A stretch of 64,000 nucleotides of DNA from Zymobacter palmae (GCF_003610015.1 NZ_AP018933.1:1956035-2020034), one strand, 5' to 3'. Shown: positions 53,138 through 61,809, numbered from the stretch's first letter. Notes: generated by a model from the sequence alone, not told the origin. Program-made: numbers and translations.

Positions 53138-53605
53138 TTACTCGGGAATGCGCAGTGTCTGTCCCGGATAGATCTTGTCAGGATGGCTCAGCATTGGACG
53201 GTTGGCTTCGAAAATATCCGTATAGCGGTTGCCCTGCCCTTTGCCATAGACACCCTCAGCGATCTTCCACAGCGTGTCGCCTTCCTTGACCGTGTAGAAG
53301 CGCGGTTCCGCAGCGCCTTGTTGAGCGGCTTCAACCTTCAGATCATCGGTGTTGACGCGTGCCACGCCGTGGGCGTTACCGACCGCCATCACGACCTTCT
53401 CAAGCGTTGCCTGATCCGCTACGCTGCCGCTCAGAGTGACCTGATCACCCTCAATGGCAATCTGTACGTTCTGCGAGCCCAGCTGATATTTATCCAGCTC
53501 CTGCTTGAGCGCTTCTGCAGAAGGCCCTTGCACTTCGCCTGCCTGCGCTTCCGTTGCGCCCGTCAGTTTCTTGCCCACTGATTTCACGAAATCAAAGAAT
53601 CCCAT
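53138..53605 (-). CDS. kbp: potassium-binding protein Kbp (BON and LysM domains)
   Basis: Cytoplasmic potassium-binding protein (Escherichia coli YgaU/Kbp). The 155-residue protein starts MGFFDFVKSVGKKLTG, has a BON domain at about residues 30-95 (IAIEGDQVTLSGSVADQATLEKVV, VVMAVGNAHGVARV) and a LysM domain at about 103-154 (YTVKEGDTLWKIAEGVYG, FEANRPMLSHPDKIYPGQ, TLRIPE). There is no signal peptide, which fits Kbp rather than a wall-binding LysM protein. GGAGA-type sequence precedes the ATG at 53605. Confidence 0.9.
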   Translation of the reverse strand: MGFFDFVKSVGKKLTGATEAQAGEVQGPSAEALKQELDKYQLGSQNVQIAIEGDQVTLSGSVADQATLEKVVMAVGNAHGVARVNTDDLKVEAAQQGAAEPRFYTVKEGDTLWKIAEGVYGKGQGNRYTDIFEANRPMLSHPDKIYPGQTLRIPE

Positions 53606-53701
53606 TCCACATCTCCTTGTGTGAGGACCACTGCAAATACCGAGGCGATCGCAATAACCAACGCTCGCCCGCGCTTATCTGTCAGTGTAGCCGTGATACA
53701 G

Positions 53702-53737
53702 GAATGCTCCAGCCAGGACACCTGGACTGGAGCATTC
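53702..53737. terminator. large stem-loop downstream of the cyd genes
   Basis: Arms 53702-53712 and 53727-53737 are perfectly complementary, and an inner CCAGG/CCTGG stem with one bulged base extends the helix. On the minus strand it lies 25 bases past the cydX-like stop, but no T-run follows, so it may be a factor-dependent terminator or a stabilising end. Confidence 0.55.
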
Positions 53738-53762
53738 ATAACAGCGGAAACGTGCGGTTCTA

Positions 53763-53873
53763 TCAGTGAACGTCTTCACCGGCCGCAACGGCACGACACT
53801 CGTTCAGCTTGGCGACGCTCACCGTAGCCAGCGTGAAGACACCGATACAGCAGATCCAGATCAAATAGCACAT
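53763..53873 (-). CDS. cydX: CydX-like cytochrome bd small subunit
   Basis: A 36-codon frame 72 bases downstream of cydB on the same strand. The predicted peptide starts MCYLIWICCIGVFTLATV, a single membrane helix, followed by a polar tail KLNECRAVAAGEDVH. Position after cydAB, length, and an N-terminus with Tyr-hydrophobic-x-Trp-Ile (compare MWYFxWILG in Escherichia coli CydX) support the call, although the sequence is divergent and cysteine-rich. CydX stabilises the heme site of CydAB. CAGG lies ten bases before the ATG. A stem-loop at 53901-53931 separates it from cydB. Confidence 0.65.
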   Translation of the reverse strand: MCYLIWICCIGVFTLATVSVAKLNECRAVAAGEDVH

Positions 53874-53945
53874 AAGGATACCTGTTCTATAAAGGCCCGG
53901 TGGTTAGCCACAGAAGACTGCCCGCTAACCATCGGAAACGACGCA

Positions 53946-55073
53946 TTAATAAAGGGAGTGGCTCTCTTCGTTGATATGCTCAACGGTGATACGACGCCAC
54001 ATCTTGACGTAGCACCACGTGGTGTAAGCCAGAATGATCGGGGTCATCACCAGTGCCACCCAGAACATGATCGACAGCGTCAGCGCACTGGAAGTGGCAT
54101 CCCACAGCGTCAGACTTGCTGACGGCATCAGGCTAGACGGCATGACAAACGGGAACATCACCACTCCCGCTGTCGCAATCACACCTGCCAGCATCAACCC
54201 ACTGGTCACGAATGCCAGACCTGCACGCTGACGACGCGCCAGCCCCATGGTCAGGCTCATCGCAATCAGCGCTACCGCCGGTGCAATCCATACCCAACCC
54301 GGCGCGCCTTCCAGCCAGCCCTTGGTCACGACCGTCTTGTGTGTCAGTTGCAGGATGCCGCTCTTGTCACCGATCTCGGCCAACTGGTAGCCCATTCCGG
54401 TCGATGCCATCCATACGCCCGCGATCAAGAACAGCACGATCAGCAGCGGCGTCAACCACAGCACCAGACAGCGTGCACGATCGGCGACTGTGTGATCAGC
54501 GCGCGCCATCAGCCATACTGCCCCGTGAATCGACAGCATGATAACGGAAATCACGCCGCACAGCAGCGCGAACGGATTCAGCAGTCCAAACAGGTTGCCA
54601 TAGTAGTGAGCACGCATCAGCGTATCGACTTCGAACGGCACGCCCTGCAGCAGGTTACCGAAGGCCACCCCGAACACCAGCGAAGGTACGAAACTGCCGA
54701 CCCAGATCAGTCGGTCCCAGTTGTTGCGCCAGCGCGTAGACTCAATCTTAGAGCGATAGTCAAAACCTACTGGGCGGAAGAACAAACCAAACAGCACCAA
54801 TAGAATCGCGAAGTAGAAGCCGGAGAACGCGATGGAGTACACCAGCGGCCATGCAGCGAACAGCGCCCCGCCCGCCGTAATCAGCCAGACCTGGTTGCCA
54901 TCCCAGTGGGGGGCAATGGTATTGATGACCACGCGACGTTCCTGGTCGGTCTTACCCACGATCGGCATGACCATGGCCGTACCCATATCCATGCCGTCTG
55001 CGATGGCCCACCCGATCAGCAGTACGCCGACCAGCACCCACCAGACCAGCTTCAGGAATTCATAGTCGAGCAT
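53946..55073 (-). CDS. cydB: cytochrome bd ubiquinol oxidase subunit II
   Basis: Structural membrane subunit of the high-affinity quinol oxidase. The 375-residue protein starts MLDYEFLKLVWWVLVGVLL with GWAIADGMDMGTAMVMPIVG, then APHWDGNQVWLITAGGALFAAWP and FRPVGFDYRSKIES, all typical of CydB, with about nine membrane helices. ATG 55073 is chosen by the conserved MLDYE start; upstream extension is not homologous. It follows cydA by 107 bases on the same strand. Confidence 0.96.
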   Translation of the reverse strand: MLDYEFLKLVWWVLVGVLLIGWAIADGMDMGTAMVMPIVGKTDQERRVVINTIAPHWDGNQVWLITAGGALFAAWPLVYSIAFSGFYFAILLVLFGLFFRPVGFDYRSKIESTRWRNNWDRLIWVGSFVPSLVFGVAFGNLLQGVPFEVDTLMRAHYYGNLFGLLNPFALLCGVISVIMLSIHGAVWLMARADHTVADRARCLVLWLTPLLIVLFLIAGVWMASTGMGYQLAEIGDKSGILQLTHKTVVTKGWLEGAPGWVWIAPAVALIAMSLTMGLARRQRAGLAFVTSGLMLAGVIATAGVVMFPFVMPSSLMPSASLTLWDATSSALTLSIMFWVALVMTPIILAYTTWCYVKMWRRITVEHINEESHSLY

Positions 55074-55180
55074 GAAAGGTTCCCTTGATGGAGAGCTTCG
55101 GCTTTCCGAAGCTTGAATATCCTGTTGTGCCTGACCCGCCGCCATCGAAGGCGGCGGTCTCAGGCCTCCCTATCCGTTTA

Positions 55181-56734
55181 TCACGCCGCCTTTTCGAAAT
55201 GATAGCGGCCAGTGTGCAGTGAAGACGGTCCTTTGCGAGCAAACTTCACCATCAACCACACTTCGACGATCAGCAGCGCCGTATAGAAAAGGAAGAAGCA
55301 AGCCAGTGAAATGACCAAATCCCATACCGTCAGACTGGACGCGGCCTGGAACGTCGGCAGGATACCGCCAATGGCCCACGGCTGACGCCCATACTCGGCA
55401 ACGAACCAGCCTGTTTCAACGGCAATCCACGGCAGTGGAATAGCCAGCAGGCACAGCATAAGGAAGCGTGGATACTGCTGGAAACGCTGCTTAAAGGTGA
55501 TCCACAGGGCACCCAGCATGACCAAGAACATCAGCACGCCACACAACACCATAATGCGGAAGCTGAAGAACAGTGGCAGTGAGTTCGGGATGCTGTCCTT
55601 AGCCGCCAGCGAAATCTGCTCTGGCGTTGCATTCACGACATCCTGCGTATAGCGCTGCAGCAGCATGCCGTAGCCGATATCAGCCGCATGCTGATCGAAG
55701 ATCGCCCGCGTTTCGGCAGAAGTATCGCCGCTACGCATCTTGATCAGGGCATCCAGTCCTTTAGCACCGGACACAATGCGCGCTTCGTTATCGCTGACGA
55801 TGTCACGCAGCCCCTTTACTTCCGTATCCAGAGAGCGCGTGGCGATCAGCCCCATCACGTATGGAATTTTCAGCGCGTACTCGGTCTCTTGCTTTTCTTG
55901 GTTCGGAATACCGAACACCGTGAAAGCTGCCGGAGCCTTCTCGGTATGCCACTCCCCTTCGATGGCCGCCAGCTTGTACGGCTGGGCGTCTTTGAGTTCA
56001 TAGCCCGACTCATCGCCAAACATCATGACACCCAGTACGGCACAGGTACCGAACACTGCCGCCATCGAGAAAGAACGCTTGGCAAACGCCACATCGCGAT
56101 TCTTAAGCAGGTACCAAGCGCTGATTCCCAGCACGAAGATGGCCCCTGTCACATAGCCCGCCATGGCCGTGTGCACGAATTTAACCTGCGCGACCGGGTT
56201 CAGAAGCACATCGAGGAAGTTGGTCATCTCCATGCGCATGGTATCAGGGTTGAAATGAGCCCCAACCGGGTTCTGCATCCAGCCATTAGCGACCAGAATC
56301 CACAGCGCAGAGAAGTTCGACCCCAGTGCCACCAGCCACGTCACCGTCAGGTGCTGGTACTTGCTGAGACGATCCCAGCCGAAGAAGAACAGCCCAACAA
56401 ACGTGGATTCCAAGAAGAACGCCACCAGCCCTTCAATGGCCAGCGGAGCACCGAAGATATCGCCTACATAGTGAGAGTAGTACGACCAGTTGGTGCCGAA
56501 CTGAAATTCCATGGTCAGACCCGTTGTTACCCCAAGCGCAAAGTTAATACCGAACAACTTGCCCCAGAAACGAGTCATATCACGGTAGATCTGCTTGCCC
56601 GTGACCACATAGGTGGTCTCCATGATGGCCAACAGTACGGCCAGTCCCAGCGTCAGCGGAACGAACAAAAAGTGATAGAGTGCCGTTGCCGCGAATTGCC
56701 ATCGCGACAGCGCCACCAGTGTTTCGGATATCAT
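55181..56734 (-). CDS. cydA: cytochrome bd ubiquinol oxidase subunit I
   Basis: Catalytic subunit carrying hemes b558, b595 and d; oxidises ubiquinol and reduces oxygen to water at low oxygen. The 517-residue protein starts MISETLVALSRWQFAATALYHF with the heme ligand H21, followed by MEFQFGTNWSYYSHYVGDIFG, VALGSNFSALWILVANGWMQNPVG (H/M region) and the quinol-loop start FGDESGYELKD. The insertion ending GYGMLLQRYTQDV shows the long Q-loop form of Escherichia coli. GRQPWAIGGILPT is the CydA signature. The ATG at 56734 has AAGG about eight bases upstream; a frame extending to 56890 lacks homology. Confidence 0.97.
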   Translation of the reverse strand: MISETLVALSRWQFAATALYHFLFVPLTLGLAVLLAIMETTYVVTGKQIYRDMTRFWGKLFGINFALGVTTGLTMEFQFGTNWSYYSHYVGDIFGAPLAIEGLVAFFLESTFVGLFFFGWDRLSKYQHLTVTWLVALGSNFSALWILVANGWMQNPVGAHFNPDTMRMEMTNFLDVLLNPVAQVKFVHTAMAGYVTGAIFVLGISAWYLLKNRDVAFAKRSFSMAAVFGTCAVLGVMMFGDESGYELKDAQPYKLAAIEGEWHTEKAPAAFTVFGIPNQEKQETEYALKIPYVMGLIATRSLDTEVKGLRDIVSDNEARIVSGAKGLDALIKMRSGDTSAETRAIFDQHAADIGYGMLLQRYTQDVVNATPEQISLAAKDSIPNSLPLFFSFRIMVLCGVLMFLVMLGALWITFKQRFQQYPRFLMLCLLAIPLPWIAVETGWFVAEYGRQPWAIGGILPTFQAASSLTVWDLVISLACFFLFYTALLIVEVWLMVKFARKGPSSLHTGRYHFEKAA

Positions 56735-57209
56735 GTCGAGGCCTTGATAGTGGATGGAGACGTGATTGGGATAAAAATCGGTAAGGGATATCGGCATTTT
56801 GCGAAGTTTGCTTGAACAAACCCACGCAAAATAGGCGGGAATCATTTTTCCCCACCCTTGCGGTAGGAAAAACATGACAAATTGTCGCACTAATGTGACA
56901 CAATCGCGCAGGCCTAGCAGAACAGCGTCAGGTCGATCTGTTGCGTCGATAGATATTTTTCATGAAGAAGACTGAACTTTTTCCACAATTCGGCATGACA
57001 AATCGAACGCTGTTTTCTATAGTGGCCGTATGTGTTGGATATGGCGTTTATATTTGCCATGTCGTGTGCGTCCGCCGAAAGCCTTAATCAGCTGGCGCAT
57101 ACAGACACAAAACGCTATCTTCCTAGCTAGCGTGTGCTGTTGGATACGCTATGCACGTATCTCTATATGAAAGGGATGGGCATCAATGCCCTGGGGCAAG
57201 GAGAAAACC
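56735..57209. other. divergent cydA-ompW regulatory region
   Basis: About 475 bases between the divergent cydA and ompW genes. It contains the imperfect palindrome at 56881-56904 and AT-rich sequence from about 56940 to 57060. Both flanking genes are oxygen-regulated in other gammaproteobacteria, so shared control is conceivable. Confidence 0.4.
56881..56904. promoter_or_regulatory. imperfect palindrome upstream of cydA, candidate operator
   Basis: The 24-bp dyad ATTGT-nn-CAC-nnnn-GTG-nn-ACAAT has 8 of 12 symmetric positions matched and lies about 150 bases upstream of the cydA ATG. It does not match FNR (TTGAT-N4-ATCAA) and only loosely resembles CRP or Rex sites. Confidence 0.35.
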
Positions 57210-57827
57210 ATGAAATCCGTTAATGTACTGGCAGCCGCTATCCTCGCTGGCTCAGCACTCATCGGTACTCAGCAGGCAATGGCCTACACTGCTGGCGACC
57301 TGTACTTCCGTGGCGACTTCACTCGCACGGATACCACTGGCAAAGCTGCTGCGAAAGACGGCCAAGGCGAACGCCTTGATCTGGGTACAGACCGCAGCTC
57401 TTCTGCAGCGCTGGGTTGGGTTATCGCTGACAAATTCGGCGTTGAATTCAACAGCTCCACTGAATCCCTGCGTCTGGGCAACGGTGTAAAAGGTGATGAC
57501 GGTGCCTTGGGCTCCAAATATCATCCGTACACCCTGGTAGCTAACTGGTTCCCGCTCGGCGGTACTGGTTCCCAGGTTCAGCCGTACGTTGGTGTAGGTG
57601 CTAGCTACTACACGTTCTCCAACCGTGCTGCTGACAACCTGCCGAAAGACAAATGGGCTCCGACTGCACAGGCTGGTGTCGATTTCTTCCTGACCAAATG
57701 GCTGGCGGTCAACGGCTACGTTCAGTACTCTCGCCTGCGTGTTGATGACCAAGGCACTGGTGCTGATCAGTACGAATACAAGATCGACCCGCTTACCGTT
57801 GGTGCTGGTCTGACCTTCCGCTTCTAA
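57210..57827 (+). CDS. ompW: outer-membrane protein OmpW family 1
   Basis: Small eight-stranded beta-barrel of the outer membrane forming a hydrophobic channel. The 205-residue precursor has a signal peptide ending QQAMAYTAGD. Mature sequence shows the OmpW strands YFRGDFTRTD, LGWVIADKFGVEFNSS, TLVANWFPLGGTGSQVQPYVGVG and the C-terminal beta-signal ending in Phe (GAGLTFRF). AAGGAGA precedes ATG 57210. Many Lys, Asn and Ala codons of the optimal type suggest high expression. An OmpW paralogue lies 508 bases downstream. Confidence 0.88.
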   Translation: MKSVNVLAAAILAGSALIGTQQAMAYTAGDLYFRGDFTRTDTTGKAAAKDGQGERLDLGTDRSSSAALGWVIADKFGVEFNSSTESLRLGNGVKGDDGALGSKYHPYTLVANWFPLGGTGSQVQPYVGVGASYYTFSNRAADNLPKDKWAPTAQAGVDFFLTKWLAVNGYVQYSRLRVDDQGTGADQYEYKIDPLTVGAGLTFRF

Positions 57828-57867
57828 TCATTATCGCTGCTGCAACAGCGATACGGTCTGAAGTGTC

Positions 57868-57899
57868 AAAAGCGCTGCCTTCGGGTGGCGCTTTTGTAT
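57868..57899 (+). terminator. terminator after ompW copy 1
   Basis: AAAAGCGCTGCC and GGTGGCGCTTTT form a long stem with one wobble around a TTCG tetraloop, ending in TTTTGTAT, about 45 bases after the stop. Confidence 0.88.
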
Positions 57900-58335
57900 A
57901 TTGAGACGCTGCGCCGCGACAAGGGTTCCATCATTCTTTCTATCGACCGCTTCTGGCTTCTCTGCATAGGCTATCGCACTCGATACCGCCGCTAATGACT
58001 ATGTCATTCGATGGCACTATGTTGCCATTCCCGCTGCGGTGACTTTTCTTTAAACACCTTTACATTCCATCATCACTTTTTCCTATTGTGCGTCCATCAC
58101 GCCTTTCCCTGTTTCGCTTTACCGCTCTCACTCCCCTTGGCATCGGCCCTGCGTAGAATGTGACGCAACGTAACGCAATGAAAAGCGACTACAAAAACGT
58201 CGCATGCGACATTGCGCCGCATGACAAACGGGAACACGATGCGGTTAAAGTGGTCGCCGACATGACAAGCGCGCCGATAGCCTTGTCACACAGTGGACGG
58301 CTCCACTGTGCCTACTCAATCAGGGAATCCCCTTC
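57900..58335. other. region between the two ompW genes
   Basis: About 435 bases with no coding frame worth calling. It ends with a perfect 9-bp hairpin just ahead of the second ompW gene. Otherwise nothing was recognised. Confidence 0.4.
58289..58310 (+). promoter_or_regulatory. 5' hairpin ahead of ompW copy 2
   Basis: CACAGTGGA (58289-58297) and TCCACTGTG (58302-58310) form a perfect 9-bp stem with a CGGC tetraloop, 25 bases before the start codon. It may be a leader stem that stabilises the mRNA, as seen in other outer-membrane protein leaders. Confidence 0.5.
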
Positions 58336-58980
58336 ATGATGAAACGTTCCGCCCTTGCCTTGGCCGCAACGGCTGCGCTGTGCAGCTTTTCCTCTGCCGT
58401 TTTCGCCTATGGTGCCGAAGACTTCTGGGTACGCGCAGGTGCCGTTCGCGTTCAGCCGACCGGCAGCGACAACCATCTGAACGGTAACGATATCAAGATC
58501 GACAACAAGCAGACGGGGGCCGCTTTCACCGTAGGCTATCGCTTTACCGATACGTTCGGCGTCGAACTGCTGGGCGCTCCGGAAAGCTTCAAACATGACG
58601 TAATGCTGAATGGCGAAAAAGGCGCTGTCGTCGACCTGCTGCCGCCGACACTAACGGCACAGTACTACCCGCTGGGCGGCACTGACTCCCAAGTTCAGCC
58701 GTACATCGGTGCGGGCGTCAACTACACCCGCTTCACCAACACCCACGTTGGCGACACCGAATATCCAAAACTCGTGATGGAACACACGTGGGGCTATGCT
58801 CTGCAGGCTGGCATCGACTTCAACATCAGCGAACACTGGGGCGCCAACCTTGGTGTGTGGTACATGGACATTGATGCCAAGTCCCACCTCGAAGACAAAA
58901 ATGGCGCTACGATCGGCAGCGAAACAACCCTGCACATCGATCCTATCGTCAGCATGGCCGGCATCACCTATCGCTTCTAA
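58336..58980 (+). CDS. outer-membrane protein OmpW family 2
   Basis: A 214-residue OmpW paralogue. The signal peptide ends SSAVFAYGAED; strands include FWVRAGAVRVQPTGSDN, VGYRFTDTFGVELLGA, LTAQYYPLGGTDSQVQPYIGAG and the C-terminal HIDPIVSMAGITYRF with terminal Phe. It keeps the NLGVWYMDIDAK motif that is typical of OmpW, which copy 1 has in a more divergent form, so this copy may be the closer orthologue. GGAA precedes the tandem ATGs. Confidence 0.88.
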   Translation: MMKRSALALAATAALCSFSSAVFAYGAEDFWVRAGAVRVQPTGSDNHLNGNDIKIDNKQTGAAFTVGYRFTDTFGVELLGAPESFKHDVMLNGEKGAVVDLLPPTLTAQYYPLGGTDSQVQPYIGAGVNYTRFTNTHVGDTEYPKLVMEHTWGYALQAGIDFNISEHWGANLGVWYMDIDAKSHLEDKNGATIGSETTLHIDPIVSMAGITYRF

Positions 58981-59020
58981 TCCCGTGCTACTGCGCATCC
59001 GCGAAGCCTATGCCAGCGTC

Positions 59021-59053
59021 AAAAAAGCCAGCCCCAGAAAGGGCTGGCTTTTT
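59021..59053 (+). terminator. terminator after ompW copy 2
   Basis: AGCCAGCCC and GGGCTGGCT form a perfect stem around CAGAAA, followed by TTTTT; AAAAAA on the other side would allow function in reverse as well. Confidence 0.92.
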
Positions 59054-59327
59054 ATGTATATGGCAAACGCTTGCGCATGCTCATTACCAATGGAGGTGGT
59101 CAGAAGTCATCATACGATCGCCCTCAACACCAAGTGTTCCTGATGCACCAAAACCCATAAAAAAAGGCCTTAACTCGGGTCGCACGGTAGCTATCAGCGC
59201 ATTGACAGGTCACATATAGCATAAAGCGCACCATGACGAACGCGTCCCCATTCATACCTTTCCACCCGCTAGATGACGTAGCGCATCCTATGCTTTCAAC
59301 GAGAGGGGTAGACTCGCAGCACACTCT

Positions 59328-59800
59328 CAGCAGCACCTCTATGCCACTCATATGTTGACGACCGCCAATCAGGCTGGCTCGGCATCTTCGATTGCAGCGG
59401 GTCGAGCCAATGCTCTGTGAGTTATACCGCATCAGCACTGGCCAGCAGCACCTCTATGTCACTCACATGTCGATGAATGCCAATCAGGCTGGCTCGGCAT
59501 CTTCGATTGCAGCGGGTCGTACCAATGCTCTGTGAGTTATACCGCATCAGCACTAGCCAGCAGCACCTCTATATCGCTCACATGTCGATGAATGCCAATC
59601 AGGCTGGCTCGGCATCTTCGATTGCAGCGGGTCGTACCAATGCTCTGTGAGTTATACCGCATCAGCACTAGCCAGTAGCACCTCTATGCCACTCATATGT
59701 TGACGACCGCCAATCAGGCTGGCCTAAGCATCTTCAATTACGGGTGGTCAAGCCAATGCTCTGTGAGTTATACCGCGTCAGCACCGCCCAGCAGCACATC
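59328..59800. repeat. 115-bp tandem repeat, four units plus the yqcC 3' end
   Basis: Units start at 59328, 59443, 59558 and 59673 (periods 115, 115, 115-116), and a fifth, partial match at 59789 is the 3' end of yqcC itself. Each unit carries on the minus strand a degenerate copy of the yqcC C-terminal coding end: LIG, then IEVLL, SADAV and a TAA at 59422, 59537 and 59652. The outer units 1 and 4 share one central variant, and the inner units 2 and 3 share another, suggesting nested duplication. The array is downstream of yqcC. Confidence 0.92.
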
Positions 59801-60103
59801 TATTTCGCGCAATACACCAATAACCGGCATGCGTGCCCCGTTGCTATACCCTTTCAGGTAAAGTTCTGCAGCCGGGGCAATTTGTGACCCTTGGGGCAAC
59901 GGTAGACGTTGGTCGATGAGCACCTTCAGCCGTGCGACCAGTACGAAGCGCAACCACTGTGGCATGGTCAGGGTATCGATACAGAAGGGTTCTCGACTGG
60001 CCATAGCGGCGGCATCGGGTTCATCCTGACGCCACATGCTACCAGCACGCATGGCCGCTTCAAGGCGTGCCAGTGCATCACTCAATTCTAGGTATATCGC
60101 CAT
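59768..60103 (-). CDS. yqcC: YqcC-family protein (DUF446)
   Basis: The 111-residue helical protein matches Escherichia coli YqcC: an N-terminal helix LSDALARLEAAMRAG followed by MWRQDEPDA, then REPFCIDTLTMPQWLRFVLVARLKVLIDQRLPLPQG and the late helix VIGVLREIDVLLGGADAV. The function is unknown. ATG 60103 has AGGAG eight bases upstream, and the longer upstream frame is not homologous. Its last codons and stop are the source of, or derived from, the 115-bp repeat array that follows. It is divergent from the DUF3549 gene. Confidence 0.88.
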   Translation of the reverse strand: MAIYLELSDALARLEAAMRAGSMWRQDEPDAAAMASREPFCIDTLTMPQWLRFVLVARLKVLIDQRLPLPQGSQIAPAAELYLKGYSNGARMPVIGVLREIDVLLGGADAV

Positions 60104-60460
60104 TGGCGCTTCTCCTGTCATGATGGCCGCAATCGTACAGCCATGTGTATCCAAAGGCCGCAGATCGTACCGCATTTTCGGGTGCGCTGCCCGCATGGCA
60201 ATCAGTAAAGCACTGGTTATCCACACCGGCAGCGCGCTTTTCGCTCATTCACAGAAAACCTGCGCGAGCCTGTGGAAAAGCCCGGGAAAAGACTGGCAAC
60301 ACGCGGTCTGATGCGGGCTATAGGCATTTGTTCAATTATTGAACAGCACTTAAAATTCACAGTAATGCCAGAACGGTGCCTCTTCAATAGATCACCGCCC
60401 CCGCTGGCGAGTAGGATGATATGCTTTATCTTTCTTCTGCTGACAGATGAGTAGTCGCCC
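60104..60460. other. divergent yqcC-DUF3549 promoter region
   Basis: About 360 bases containing no credible gene. A short inverted repeat (CAATTATTG near 60333) is present; promoters for both genes are expected here but were not resolved. Confidence 0.4.
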
Positions 60461-61483
60461 ATGTCCTCGGTATCCACCCTGTCTGATCTGTTCGATCATG
60501 CCAAACTGCCCTTTCGTATCTATCACCTTGGGCGTCGCGTCATGCCATGTTCGCGCGCGCACTTCCGCGCTTTCGAAGAAGAGAAGATCGCGTGGGAATC
60601 GCCCTTTAAGGGGGAAGCACGCCTTGCTCTGGTCATTGATGATCCTGATGGACAGGTCGATCAGAGCCGTATCTGGTGTCTGGCCCTTCCATTGGATGAA
60701 CAAGGCCAGCTGCAGCCCGCTGCACGCGATGCGTTTTTGCGTCGCTTGCTGGAAGCAGGACTTGAGGCCAGCCTACACAGTGAAGAAGACGGTCAGCACG
60801 ATCCGATGAAGGACAATCCGCTGGCGTATGCACCGGACATGATGGCCCGCGCCATGCTGCATGCGTGGCTGTGCCATGACAATGGCCTGCCACTGAGCGA
60901 AGCGGCCCAGCACGTTGCACGCTATATCGCAGCCCCAACAGCCGATGATGCGCCTGAGTGGTCAGACCTCAGTGTTCAGGGCATTGCCGACTGGACGGTC
61001 CAGCTGACGACCGAAGACAAGGTTCTACTGGCGACGCAGCTGCCACAGCTGGAAGATCATGTCGTTAGTGCGCTGTGCCAATGTCTGGAACACACGCCCT
61101 TCCAACATGAAGCGCTTGCAGCAGCGCTACGGACACGTACAACTTCAGATGAACCACTACGCCCGCTCGGGCTGCGCGCGGTTATTGGCACGCAAACAGA
61201 AACGGCACGCCAGTGGCTGGATACACTGCTAACACAGACACCAAGCGTTGAGGCGCTGGCAATTGTCAGTCTACGGGGCTGGCAACACCTCGAACACGCC
61301 GAACGCCTACCGGTGTTTTTGGAGGCGCTGGCCGCCCATCCTGACATTAACCTGCGCGACTCGCTGCGAGATCTGGCGCTGATTCCACGCCTGCGCTTGC
61401 CGGTCATCATGGCACTTCAGCAGGCCTCTCCGGCATCAGCATTGGGTCGCCGCCTCAGCGAAATGGGGCTGGGCCGCTATTAA
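60461..61483 (+). CDS. DUF3549-family protein
   Basis: The 340-residue protein is largely helical. It starts with a segment LSDLFDHAKLPFRIYHLGRRVMP, has RIWCLALPLDEQGQL and FLRRLLEAGLEASL, and a C-terminal half of HEAT-like helices (ALRTRTTSDEPLRPLGLRAV, LVSLRGWQHLE-like, LRDLALIPRLRLPVIMAL). This matches the uncharacterised DUF3549 family, often next to yqcC and truC in pseudomonads. The biochemical role is unknown; repeats suggest protein binding. There is no signal peptide, so it is probably cytoplasmic. Confidence 0.82.
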   Translation: MSSVSTLSDLFDHAKLPFRIYHLGRRVMPCSRAHFRAFEEEKIAWESPFKGEARLALVIDDPDGQVDQSRIWCLALPLDEQGQLQPAARDAFLRRLLEAGLEASLHSEEDGQHDPMKDNPLAYAPDMMARAMLHAWLCHDNGLPLSEAAQHVARYIAAPTADDAPEWSDLSVQGIADWTVQLTTEDKVLLATQLPQLEDHVVSALCQCLEHTPFQHEALAAALRTRTTSDEPLRPLGLRAVIGTQTETARQWLDTLLTQTPSVEALAIVSLRGWQHLEHAERLPVFLEALAAHPDINLRDSLRDLALIPRLRLPVIMALQQASPASALGRRLSEMGLGRY

Positions 61484-61598
61484 TCACAGACATCTTTCTG
61501 ACGCCATGACGAGCCCTAAAAGGGCCTGCATAAGCGGCATATAAGATACACAAGATAATTTTTATGTCGTCATGATGTAATCACCCATCGGTTTTATC

Positions 61599-61634
61599 AA
61601 AAGCCCATGCTATATATGACGCATGGGCTTTTTT
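61599..61634 (+). terminator. terminator after the DUF3549 gene
   Basis: AAGCCCATGC and GCATGGGCTT form a perfect 10-bp stem with a TATATATGAC loop, followed by TTTTTT. Confidence 0.88.
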
Positions 61635-61809
61635 ATGATCAATAATGATAACAAGACATCCCCTTGGGGGCATTGACTTTTAAATACCGCTCACACGCAT
61701 TATAAATATATACAACCGATAATTATTTTTCTTATCAATGACGCATAAATTCCAATTAAGTCAATTAGCTATAAGCCGATATACCCAAAACCATTCAGAG
61801 CGTAAAAGC

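Noticed and set aside
59328-59788. Possible CRISPR array
   Set aside because: The 115-bp units are contiguous, with no unique spacers between short repeats, and they are derived from the yqcC 3' end.
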